Translations under genes and position numbers: made by a program
Part shown: positions 1 through 4,710 of the stretch, piece by piece
Position numbering within the stretch: the stretch's first letter is position 1
Layout of the letters: each line of letters opens with the position of its first letter
The notes under the pieces: generated by a model
Databases searched by the model: none
What the model was told of the DNA's origin: nothing
What the model saw: only the letters and a program-made list of their open reading frames with translations
Source: an uncultured bacterium
Lineage (GTDB): Bacteria; Patescibacteriota; Minisyncoccia; Phycocordibacterales; UBA918
Reading direction: 5' to 3'
DNA: 6,119 nt
Assembly: GCA_913050645.1 (NCBI GenBank)
Contig: CAJXAG010000055.1
Location: 1 to 6,119, forward strand

Positions 1-56
1 GTTTCACCTTTAAACGCACACACCGGCTAAAGCCGGTGGTTTAGGGGGTGAAAAAC
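1..56. repeat. Structured imperfect inverted repeat, possible IS200/IS605-like end
   Basis: Three nested pairs of arms are visible. CACCGGC (21-27) pairs with GCCGGTG (32-38) around a TAAA loop. TAAAC (11-15) pairs with GTTTA (39-43), with GCACA bulged. TTTCACC (2-8) pairs with GGTGAAA (47-53). On the minus strand the core reads CCGGCTTTAGCCGG, a form I associate with ends of IS200/IS605/IS1341-type elements and with REP sequences. No transposase is in view and the window is cut at base 1, so the element type is inference. It lies just beyond the deaminase terminator. Confidence 0.5.
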
Positions 57-86
57 AAAACCTGATGTGGTACCACATCAGGTTTT
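57..86 (-). terminator. Intrinsic terminator of the dCMP deaminase operon
   Basis: This is a perfect 30-bp palindrome centred on GGTACC, starting two bases beyond the deaminase stop codon (89-91). Read on the minus strand the stem runs into TTTTGTTTTT, a good U-tract. The plus strand also has T's after the stem, so it could work in both directions. Confidence 0.85.
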
Positions 87-88
87 CT

Positions 89-934
89 TTACATCTGCAC
101 TTTTATTACCTCAACGTCCTCTTCTCTTAAAAAATCATCACCATCAAGCACTGCGTACCCGCGCAGATAGTACACTTTTTTGATCCCTGCTTTTGCGATC
201 AGCCGTGCGCAGTACGGGCACGGAAAGTCGGTCACAAACAGTTCAGCACCATCAGTGACAATGCCTGCTTTTGCTGCAGCACCAATAGCTGCAACCTCCG
301 CATGCGCTGCAGTCACGTAGTTTATATGGATACCCTTTTTAAAAAGTGTGCGCGCATCCCCCTCGATGTTTGGAAGCTGCTGTTCAGGCATGTGTTCGTT
401 GTGTGTCACATACACCACTTTCCCATCTTTAACCAATGCCGCACCAACGCGTCGATACCAATCAGCACTTTTTTCTGCTTCGTGGAGCACCTCGGTCCAT
501 ACCGTCTTGCCAAATGCATCTACTGCCACCGACTCATGTGGCATCGGAACTTTATCTTCACCTAGGTTGTGATTATTGCGGCGAATAAACACGTTGCGAT
601 AGTCAATTTCCCTATCTGCAAAATAGTGCTGCGCAACTACCTCGCCGATATCTTCACGCGGGGTGACTATTGTTTCTGCTGCAACCTCTGTATCGGGAGT
701 CAATTCAAAAACCTCCAACTCAGTCACTGCAACAATTGCTGATTTCATATCAGACAGTGACACCGCCCGCAAACGATCCTTGCGGTTGATATAGTCGAGC
801 TCTTCGTGCTTCTGTAGAATTTCGTCTCCGATAAGATACAGCTGCGTTATCGCTTCTCCAGTAAGTTGTTCCAGGAAGTCTAAATAGCCTTTATGGAGTA
901 CAGGGATATACGCAACAGCAACTTTTTTATTCAT
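89..934 (-). CDS. dCMP deaminase-like protein with N-terminal pseudo-cytidylyltransferase domain
   Basis: The C-terminal half is a zinc-dependent deaminase of the cytidine/deoxycytidylate family. HAE at residues 211-213 gives the zinc ligand H211 and the proton shuttle E213, and PCPYC at 238-242 gives ligands C239 and C242. The likely reaction is dCMP to dUMP, feeding dTMP synthesis in the cytoplasm; other substrates are possible. At 281 residues it is about 100 longer than a usual dCMP deaminase. Residues 1-120 resemble a nucleotidyltransferase fold: a first strand followed by HKGY at 14-17, where HxGH would be expected, then a second strand and RKDRLRAV (51-58). The second histidine of HxGH is Tyr here, so catalysis by this half is doubtful. 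The start codon lies inside the end of the upstream gene (ATGAATAA, 8-base overlap), which implies translational coupling. The terminator follows directly. Confidence 0.85.
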   Translation of the reverse strand: MNKKVAVAYIPVLHKGYLDFLEQLTGEAITQLYLIGDEILQKHEELDYINRKDRLRAVSLSDMKSAIVAVTELEVFELTPDTEVAAETIVTPREDIGEVVAQHYFADREIDYRNVFIRRNNHNLGEDKVPMPHESVAVDAFGKTVWTEVLHEAEKSADWYRRVGAALVKDGKVVYVTHNEHMPEQQLPNIEGDARTLFKKGIHINYVTAAHAEVAAIGAAAKAGIVTDGAELFVTDFPCPYCARLIAKAGIKKVYYLRGYAVLDGDDFLREEDVEVIKVQM

Positions 935-1451
935 CTTTCTTGATTTGGATTAGTCGAAGCTTTGCACTGGTACTTGTTTCTGACTGTGGCTCCATAAGTA
1001 CGATCTCCTTGCAGTACTGTGCTTTCTCGTCTACTTCCCCATCTTTATGCTTGGTCGACTTCGACACCACAAGAATATCAGGCTCAATGAGTTTAATCAG
1101 GTGGTTCGATGGATCGTCCACTCCCTTGAGTGTAATCACGTCAGCGTGACGTACATGTGACAGAATGAGCACACGCTCATCTTCGGGAACCACTGGCCGG
1201 TCAGGCCCCTTTCGCTTTTTTACCTTCGCGTCACTATCAACACCGATAACCAAAATATCTCCGAGCTCTTTTGCTTTCTCAAGATACTGTGCATGACCAA
1301 TATGAAACAGATCAAACGTCCCCGAGGTGAGCACAATACGCAGCCCTAACTTCTTCCAATATCCAACAAGTTCACGTAACTTATCGTGATCAGAAATGTA
1401 TCGATCCTCAAAAGCGGTTCGGTCCCCAAAAATTCCTGCGTTAATAGCCAT
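927..1451 (-). CDS. Cytidylyltransferase-family protein (HxGH nucleotidyltransferase, RfaE2/TagD-like)
   Basis: The nucleotidyltransferase signature is clear. TSGTFDLFHIGH ends in HIGH at residues 50-53, followed by GVDSD (70-74), the RPVVPEDER segment (85-93) and a Ser/Thr-rich stretch ending in KLR (about 157-166) in place of ISSTxxR. Relatives transfer CMP or AMP to a phosphorylated sugar or alcohol (glycerol 3-phosphate, heptose 1-phosphate, phosphoethanolamine); the substrate here cannot be read. I take ATG at 1451 (174 residues), because a strong promoter-like sequence (1476-1504) would begin transcription near 1469, past the in-frame ATG at 1475. If that promoter is not real, the 1475 start (182 residues) is the alternative. 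No Shine-Dalgarno precedes 1451. It is the first gene of an operon with the deaminase, whose N-terminal half looks like a degenerate relative. Confidence 0.85.
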   Translation of the reverse strand: MAINAGIFGDRTAFEDRYISDHDKLRELVGYWKKLGLRIVLTSGTFDLFHIGHAQYLEKAKELGDILVIGVDSDAKVKKRKGPDRPVVPEDERVLILSHVRHADVITLKGVDDPSNHLIKLIEPDILVVSKSTKHKDGEVDEKAQYCKEIVLMEPQSETSTSAKLRLIQIKKDE

Positions 1452-1475
1452 ATCTATGTCATTATTGTGAACCAT

Positions 1476-1504
1476 AGTATACCCCACCCTATACATTTCG
1501 TCAG
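1476..1504 (-). promoter_or_regulatory. Promoter of the cytidylyltransferase-deaminase operon
   Basis: On the minus strand, CTGACG (1499-1504, 4/6 to TTGACA) and TATACT (1476-1481, 5/6 to TATAAT) are separated by exactly 17 bp. The sequence is a near copy of the divergent folA promoter at 1591-1619: 22 of 29 positions are identical without gaps, including GGGGTATACT. Predicted transcription start is near 1469. Confidence 0.55.
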
Positions 1505-1590
1505 TCATGCCAAGAAACATACAGCATTCATAAATTTCAGTGCATATTCTCAAGAAAAACGACACTCCACTAAGACGTTGGCGATGCCAA

Positions 1591-1619
1591 CAGACAAAAT
1601 GTTAGGGTCGGGGTATACT
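1591..1619 (+). promoter_or_regulatory. folA promoter, probably giving a leaderless mRNA
   Basis: CAGACA (1591-1596, 4/6) and TATACT (1614-1619, 5/6) lie 17 bp apart. The end of the -10 box is nine bases from the folA ATG at 1629, so transcription should begin about 0-3 bases before that codon. There is no Shine-Dalgarno, which fits a leaderless message. The sequence is twin to the divergent promoter at 1476-1504. Confidence 0.6.
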
Positions 1620-1628
1620 GCAGAGCAT

Positions 1629-2141
1629 ATGACAAAGGAAGCACCAATTGTAATCATCGCAGGTATGGGAAGAAATACCCGTGCCATAGGGAGAGAAAAT
1701 GGGCTTTTGTGGCACGTGCCAGAGGACCTTAAGCGCTTTAAGCGCCTGACGCTTGGTCACCCGATCATCATGGGTCGCAAGACGTTTGAGTCTATCCTAG
1801 AAATACTCGGCAAACCACTACCAGGACGAACGAATATCGTTATTACACGCGATGAAGACTATCGCCATGATGGTGTAGTAGTCTGTCATACACTGCCTGA
1901 TGCTCTTAAAAAAGCACAAGAAGAACATCCAGAAGAAATACACATCGGTGGCGGCGCGCAACTGTACGAGCAAGTACTCCCCTACACCAATCGGCTCCAT
2001 CTCACATTCTTCGACGATGACCAAGAAGGCGACGTGCACTTCCCCGACTTCACTGAAAACTTCACAGTAATCAAGGAGCACCAGATGCAAGAGCATGATG
2101 GCCTCACCTACCAGTGGGTCGACTACATACGAAACGATTAA
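1629..2141 (+). CDS. folA: Dihydrofolate reductase
   Basis: The protein reduces dihydrofolate to tetrahydrofolate with NADPH, in the cytoplasm, for dTMP and purine synthesis. Its 170 residues cover the whole family. Visible motifs are IVIIAG (7-12), the Met20-type loop with NGLLWHVPEDLKRFK (24-38) and acidic residue D33 (equivalent to E. coli D27), IMGRKTFESI (47-56), PLPGRTNI (63-70), IGGGAQLYEQVLP (106-118) for NADPH binding, and EGDVHFPDF (133-141). Four residues (LEIL, 57-60) are inserted before GKPLPGR compared with E. coli. The frame is open back to 1386, but homology starts at 1629 and the promoter lies just before it, so the upstream part is not coding. It diverges from the deaminase operon, whose product dUMP would feed the same thymidylate pathway. 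No thymidylate synthase gene is in the window. Confidence 0.95.
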   Translation: MTKEAPIVIIAGMGRNTRAIGRENGLLWHVPEDLKRFKRLTLGHPIIMGRKTFESILEILGKPLPGRTNIVITRDEDYRHDGVVVCHTLPDALKKAQEEHPEEIHIGGGAQLYEQVLPYTNRLHLTFFDDDQEGDVHFPDFTENFTVIKEHQMQEHDGLTYQWVDYIRND

Positions 2142-2169
2142 AAAATACTCCAATCGATTGGAGTATTTT
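2142..2169. terminator. Shared bidirectional terminator between folA and the CofE-like gene
   Basis: This is a perfect 28-bp palindrome centred on ATCGAT, with A's on the left arm and T's on the right, between two convergent genes. The folA TAA ends at 2141, one base before it. The CofE-like stop codon (2168-2170) lies inside its right edge. Confidence 0.85.
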
Positions 2170-2878
2170 ATTTGATATATTTTTCATACAGAACCCGAAA
2201 CGTATCATCCTCAGGTTGCACATACGAAACATCCTTTCGATTCTCTTCAGTCCACGAAAGGCCTGGCACATTGCGTGCAATCACCACCGGCTGACACTCA
2301 TCTACCTCCCCCATCACAAGCGTTGCTGCTGCAGCAAGTCCATCTACAAGATTAGATTGCTCGATTTGCAACGCTCGTCCAAACAAATCCTCTTTCCCAA
2401 TATGATTCACAACTGGTTCAAAACCCCAAAAACCCACTGAGATACCTAATGCACCACGGCGCAATGGCTGCGAGTGACTGTCAGTAACAACCACGCCGAC
2501 CTTGTGAATATTAAATCGCTCTTTCAAGTATGTATGGATCTGCTTGCTGCTTGCAAACGGATCTTCTGGTAAGAACACGAGATACCCACCTGCATTGCTT
2601 TCATCAATACCTGCGGTACCGATAAACGCATTAGCCACTACTGTCAGTGGGGACTTCCAGTATGAACGTGGAATTGATAGCGTTGCTTCAGCTTCTACCA
2701 GCTCCTGCTTGTTTACTGTCGACGCCTCAACCGTCCTGCCTTCACCAATAGCAACAATCTTCGACGAGATAAGTACCACGTCACCCTCTTGCACATGAGC
2801 AAGTGACTCATCAAGCACTGCAAACAGATCGTCCTTTGGCGGCTCCATACGGCGCGTTTTTATTGCAATCAGTTCCAT
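2168..2878 (-). CDS. cofE: CofE-family (F420-0:gamma-glutamyl ligase-like) protein
   Basis: CofE enzymes add L-glutamate to coenzyme F420-0 using GTP. Family marks are seen in order: GDVVLISSKIVAIGEGR (32-48), GTAGIDESN (87-95), LPEDPFASSKQI (103-114), VGVVVTDS (127-134) followed by PLRRG (138-142), IGKEDLFGR (160-168) and DGLAAAATLVMGE (179-191). The length of 236 residues is normal. The loop usually containing SDTFGRPWR reads TDSHSQPLR here, so the substrate may not be F420-0. No other F420 gene is visible; homologs occur in Parcubacteria not known to make F420, where the role is open. I chose ATG 2878 over 2890 because MELIAIKTR matches the usual beginning of such proteins. It stands alone between two terminators. 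Confidence 0.85.
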   Translation of the reverse strand: MELIAIKTRRMEPPKDDLFAVLDESLAHVQEGDVVLISSKIVAIGEGRTVEASTVNKQELVEAEATLSIPRSYWKSPLTVVANAFIGTAGIDESNAGGYLVFLPEDPFASSKQIHTYLKERFNIHKVGVVVTDSHSQPLRRGALGISVGFWGFEPVVNHIGKEDLFGRALQIEQSNLVDGLAAAATLVMGEVDECQPVVIARNVPGLSWTEENRKDVSYVQPEDDTFRVLYEKYIK

Positions 2879-2888
2879 AGTCGCGAGC

Positions 2889-2908
2889 ATGGTAGCACAA
2901 CCTATATA
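2889..2908 (-). promoter_or_regulatory. Possible -10 elements for the CofE-like gene
   Basis: On the minus strand two candidates precede the gene. TACCAT (2889-2894) follows TGC, so it has an extended -10 form and sits ten bases from the ATG at 2878, much as in folA. TATATA lies at 2903-2908. Neither has a convincing -35 box, and no Shine-Dalgarno is seen. Confidence 0.25.
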
Positions 2909-2914
2909 AAAAAG

Positions 2915-2940
2915 AACACCCTGAGAATTCTCAGGGTGTT
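2915..2940 (-). terminator. Terminator of the Nudix-like gene
   Basis: This is a perfect 26-bp palindrome centred on GAATTC, seven bases beyond the stop codon at 2948-2950. On the minus strand it is followed by C and six T's. Confidence 0.85.
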
Positions 2941-2947
2941 TTGAACA

Positions 2948-3553
2948 TCATGCAGGTGCTGCAATAGCCAGATCTTGGAACACTTGCGCCTTGAACGTCT
3001 CGTGGGACAATGGCATTTCAGCGATTGCGCATTCTAGCAAGTACAACTTGCGTTCCGACATGAGACCAATCTCGGCCATTTGTCCAAGAACACCTTCCAC
3101 ACGCCACCATTCGATAATCTCGCTGTAATCATTCTTCTTGAATGTCTTCATGAGCTGTGGGTCGTCACCAAAACCAGTACAGAGCCAATGTAACAGCTTC
3201 CCGTTTTCAGTGACACTACCGTCGGCATGATGCCGATCTGTAAAACCATAGCCGAGATAATGGAACTGATTAACAGGAATCATTAGATTAACAGTATCGA
3301 TCACGATCCGTTGTGCTTCGCGGCGTGGATCAGACCGCCAATCCTGGACTCTGCCTTGTGGTGGAATACGAATATCCGCCTCAACCTTCTTCGGCTTCAG
3401 AAAGCACATCTCTGTCCCATCTTTGCGCACGCCGACAACAGCGACACTTTTTTGAATATGTGGATACCGCTTGTTTGCAGCAACAGCAAACTCTGCAGCA
3501 TCCTGACCATTGGGGGTAAAAAACGCGCTCCGCTTCAGCAATCGTGGGGCCAT
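2948..3553 (-). CDS. Nudix-fold-like protein with degenerate catalytic box, function unknown
   Basis: I do not recognise a named family. The 201 residues follow the Nudix layout: a strand with VAVVGVRKDGTEMCFLKPKK (37-56), then IPPQGRVQDW (63-72) where Nudix proteins have LPGGKVExGE, then REAQRIVIDTVNL (78-90) in the place of the REUxEExGU helix, and finally FHYLGYGF and LLHWLCTGF strands and EIIEWWRVEGV (145-155), like the usual C-terminal half. The metal-binding glutamates of the box are replaced (RIVIDT for REUxEE), so hydrolysis of a nucleoside diphosphate derivative is unlikely unless other residues take over. The assignment rests on pattern alignment by eye. The start at 3553 is supported by a Shine-Dalgarno and a promoter upstream, and the gene is monocistronic. 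Confidence 0.7.
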   Translation of the reverse strand: MAPRLLKRSAFFTPNGQDAAEFAVAANKRYPHIQKSVAVVGVRKDGTEMCFLKPKKVEADIRIPPQGRVQDWRSDPRREAQRIVIDTVNLMIPVNQFHYLGYGFTDRHHADGSVTENGKLLHWLCTGFGDDPQLMKTFKKNDYSEIIEWWRVEGVLGQMAEIGLMSERKLYLLECAIAEMPLSHETFKAQVFQDLAIAAPA

Positions 3554-3558
3554 AGAAA

Positions 3559-3567
3559 CTTTCCTCT
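3559..3567 (-). promoter_or_regulatory. Ribosome binding site deciding the start at 3553
   Basis: AGAGGAAAG on the minus strand, with AGGA eight bases before the ATG at 3553. Few genes in this window have a Shine-Dalgarno, so it is informative here. Confidence 0.7.
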
Positions 3568-3605
3568 CATTGATGTTTGTTTATTTGGAACCATTTCCAC
3601 TAGCA

Positions 3606-3635
3606 GTTATAGCAAATAACAAAGCCCTCCGTCAA
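3606..3635 (-). promoter_or_regulatory. Promoter of the Nudix-like gene, -35 inside the rplK terminator
   Basis: On the minus strand, TTGACG (3630-3635, 5/6) and TATAAC (3606-3611, 5/6, with an extended TGC before it) are 18 bp apart. The -35 box is part of the centre of the palindromic rplK terminator. Confidence 0.6.
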
Positions 3636-3653
3636 TTGACGGAGGGCTTTGTT
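3618..3653 (-). terminator. rplK terminator
   Basis: This is a perfect 36-bp palindrome centred on CAATTG, with a GC-rich GCCCTCCGTC arm, 16 bases past the rplK stop. On the minus strand the stem ends in CTTTGTTATTT, a moderate U-tract. Confidence 0.85.
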
Positions 3654-3669
3654 TGTTGATGCAGTGTTG

Positions 3670-4095
3670 TTAGTCAACAACAGCCACCCCCATGCTCTTG
3701 CACGTTCCTTCGATGATCTTGTCTGCCTGCTCTAGTGTTGAGGCATTGAGATCTACCATCTTAGCTTCAGAAATCTCTCGAATCTGCGCCTTCGTGATGT
3801 CCCCAGCCTTAGAAACAAGGTTCTTTCCAGATCCTTTATCTTTACCAATAGCCTTCAGAATCATTCGTGATGCTGGTGCAGTCTTACACTCAAATGAAAA
3901 TGATCGATCATCGTATACGGTAATGACTGTTGGAACAATTTCCCCCATTCGTTCACGTGTCTGGTCGTTGAACTGGTTAACAAATTCTCCAATGTTAATT
4001 CCAGCCTGTCCAAGCACCGGCCCAAGCGGTGGTGCTGGTGTAGCTTTCCCTCCAACTGCCTGTACCTTAATTTTGTTTAATACTTGTTTTGCCAT
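3670..4095 (-). CDS. rplK: Ribosomal protein uL11
   Basis: uL11 binds the GTPase-centre region of 23S rRNA in the large subunit and contributes to the stalk base used by translation factors. It is full length at 141 residues. The N-terminal domain has the family's PAPPLGPVLGQAGINIGEF stretch (21-39). The C-terminal RNA-binding domain includes GSGKNLVSKAGDITKAQI (88-105) and ends CKSMGVAVVD. The start at 4095 gives the standard MAKQV beginning; no Shine-Dalgarno precedes it. It normally follows nusG and precedes rplA. Here a terminator and a small gene separate it from nusG, it has its own promoter, and the next gene is not rplA. Confidence 0.98.
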   Translation of the reverse strand: MAKQVLNKIKVQAVGGKATPAPPLGPVLGQAGINIGEFVNQFNDQTRERMGEIVPTVITVYDDRSFSFECKTAPASRMILKAIGKDKGSGKNLVSKAGDITKAQIREISEAKMVDLNASTLEQADKIIEGTCKSMGVAVVD

Positions 4096-4115
4096 GCTTT
4101 TTTGTTTAAAAGTTT

Positions 4116-4144
4116 GTTATAGATATTCAGAAGTCCATAGCCAA
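4116..4144 (-). promoter_or_regulatory. rplK promoter
   Basis: On the minus strand, TTGGCT (4139-4144, 4/6) and TATAAC (4116-4121, 5/6) are 17 bp apart. The predicted start near 4109 leaves a leader of about 14 bases with no Shine-Dalgarno. Confidence 0.5.
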
Positions 4145-4199
4145 TGAATACCAATAGAAGCCCGCGTAGAATACAGAAAAAAGATGGTTTTGGCAAGAG

Positions 4200-4227
4200 A
4201 AAAGCCGCGCCAGTAGACGCAGCTTTT
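4200..4227 (-). terminator. Terminator of the small gene upstream of rplK
   Basis: A 12-bp stem (4200-4211 with 4216-4227, two G-U pairs) closes a four-base loop and ends in CTTTT on the minus strand. It lies three bases after an in-frame TAA at 4231-4233, the stop of the second small reading frame. Confidence 0.75.
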
Positions 4228-4230
4228 ATT

Positions 4231-4302
4231 TTATACAGTCCGAATTGCGGTAAGCATGTCTGCTTCGCAGGCATCAGAGAGCAGTCGAATTTCTTGTATC
4301 AT
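4231..4302 (-). CDS. Second reading frame of the broken or coupled small gene (23 aa)
   Basis: This ORF (MIQEIRLLSD...TAIRTV) starts at an ATG overlapping the TGA of the preceding ORF as ATGA. It is in the -1 frame relative to that ORF. The same frame is open back to 4332, so it could instead be the C-terminal part of one protein of about 67 residues if a frame change occurs between 4299 and 4335. The sequence looks like an amphipathic helix. Its TAA is placed right at the terminator, as for other real genes here, which argues that translation truly ends at this point. The function is unknown. Confidence 0.35.
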   Translation of the reverse strand: MIQEIRLLSDACEADMLTAIRTV

Positions 4303-4433
4303 TGGCCAAATGACCGGAGAATACAGTGTGCCTCATCTCCATCTACACTGTCCAGTATTTGCCCAAGACCATATTCTTTCAAATTTCCGATTGCTGTTTG
4401 AATGTTCTCAGTCGTAAGTTCTTTGTCTACCAT
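4299..4433 (-). CDS. Small protein of unknown function (44 aa), possibly the 5' part of a frameshifted gene
   Basis: The ORF (MVDKELTTEN...ILRSFGQ) has one of the best starts in the window: AAGGAGG five bases before the ATG, with a 17-bp-spaced promoter upstream. The first 34 residues look like an ordinary soluble acidic protein (TTENIQTAIGNLKEYGLGQI, 7-26); the last ten are less convincing. The TGA lies well before the terminator, while a -1 frame continues to a stop next to it. I see three readings: a genuine 44-residue protein coupled to a 23-residue one, a frameshifted gene, or a one-base sequence error in a GG run near 4331. No family is recognised. It sits between nusG and rplK, each in its own transcription unit. 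Confidence 0.5.
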   Translation of the reverse strand: MVDKELTTENIQTAIGNLKEYGLGQILDSVDGDEAHCILRSFGQ

Positions 4434-4438
4434 CGTAA

Positions 4439-4445
4439 CCTCCTT
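4439..4445 (-). promoter_or_regulatory. Strong Shine-Dalgarno of the small gene
   Basis: AAGGAGG on the minus strand, five bases before the ATG at 4433. It fixes the start of this short gene. Confidence 0.75.
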
Positions 4446-4463
4446 AGAAACTCGCCTATGCGT

Positions 4464-4492
4464 AATATAACCTACGACATTATTTATGTAAG
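4464..4492 (-). promoter_or_regulatory. Promoter of the small gene
   Basis: On the minus strand, CTTACA (4487-4492, 4/6) and TATATT (4464-4469, 5/6) are 17 bp apart. It lies just after a terminator hairpin and about 20-25 bases before the Shine-Dalgarno. Confidence 0.5.
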
Positions 4493-4493
4493 C

Positions 4494-4529
4494 AAAACAA
4501 ACCTCGTAGACACCTACGAGGTTTGTTTT
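4494..4529. terminator. Second hairpin terminator between nusG and the small gene
   Basis: A perfect 16-bp stem (4494-4509 with 4514-4529) closes an ACAC loop. On the plus strand it is followed by further T's, and on the minus strand it ends in GTTTTG, so the better U-tract is on the plus strand. No confident gene ends here on either strand. Confidence 0.7.
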
Positions 4530-4561
4530 TTATTTATCTTTCTTGAAAAGTTTTAAACTGG

Positions 4562-4624
4562 ATGAAGAAAACAGTTGCTGAGCTGCTAAAACTTCCAAAA
4601 TCAGATGAAATACAAGGAGCCTAA
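4562..4624 (+). CDS. Possible 20-residue micro-ORF
   Basis: MKKTVAELLKLPKSDEIQGA is encoded on the plus strand, and its TAA ends two bases before a hairpin that could terminate on this strand too. The residue make-up is protein-like. There is no Shine-Dalgarno and no clear promoter, and the only upstream in-frame codons reach a stop at 4544-4546. It may be the remnant of a lost gene's 3' end or chance. Confidence 0.15.
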   Translation: MKKTVAELLKLPKSDEIQGA

Positions 4625-4626
4625 AC

Positions 4627-4672
4627 AAAAATAACCCAAGTGGGACTTACTGGTCCAGCGAGGGTTATTTTT
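4627..4672 (-). terminator. nusG terminator
   Basis: An 11-bp outer stem (4627-4637 with 4662-4672) encloses a 24-base interior that can form a smaller GGAC/GTCC stem. On the minus strand it ends in GGGTTATTTTTG, about 40 bases past the nusG stop. It separates nusG from rplK. Confidence 0.75.
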
Positions 4673-4710
4673 TGTTGTAGCGACGTAGTAGTTCGCTGAT
4701 TTTGGGAGTT

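Noticed and set aside
1386..1628. Open frame extending folA upstream by 81 codons
   Set aside because: DHFR homology begins at 1629, the extension runs antisense to the cytidylyltransferase N-terminus and across the folA promoter, and its residues look non-coding.
1818..2440. ORFs 1818-2153 (minus) and 2114-2440 (plus)
   Set aside because: They are shadows of folA and of the CofE-like gene and run across the shared terminator.
3692..4147. 151-residue plus-strand ORF
   Set aside because: It is the antisense shadow of rplK, with no Shine-Dalgarno or recognisable domain.
4077..4274. Minus-strand 65-residue ORF with a hydrophobic stretch
   Set aside because: It runs through a terminator and the rplK promoter and overlaps the rplK start out of frame. 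Its in-frame relation to the 44-residue ORF beyond a TGA suggested UGA recoding, but TGA ends other genes here normally and the continuation is not protein-like.
4144..4556. Two overlapping plus-strand ORFs (4144-4401 and 4326-4556)
   Set aside because: They cross a terminator and the small minus-strand gene with its strong Shine-Dalgarno, have no start signals, and show no protein-like features.
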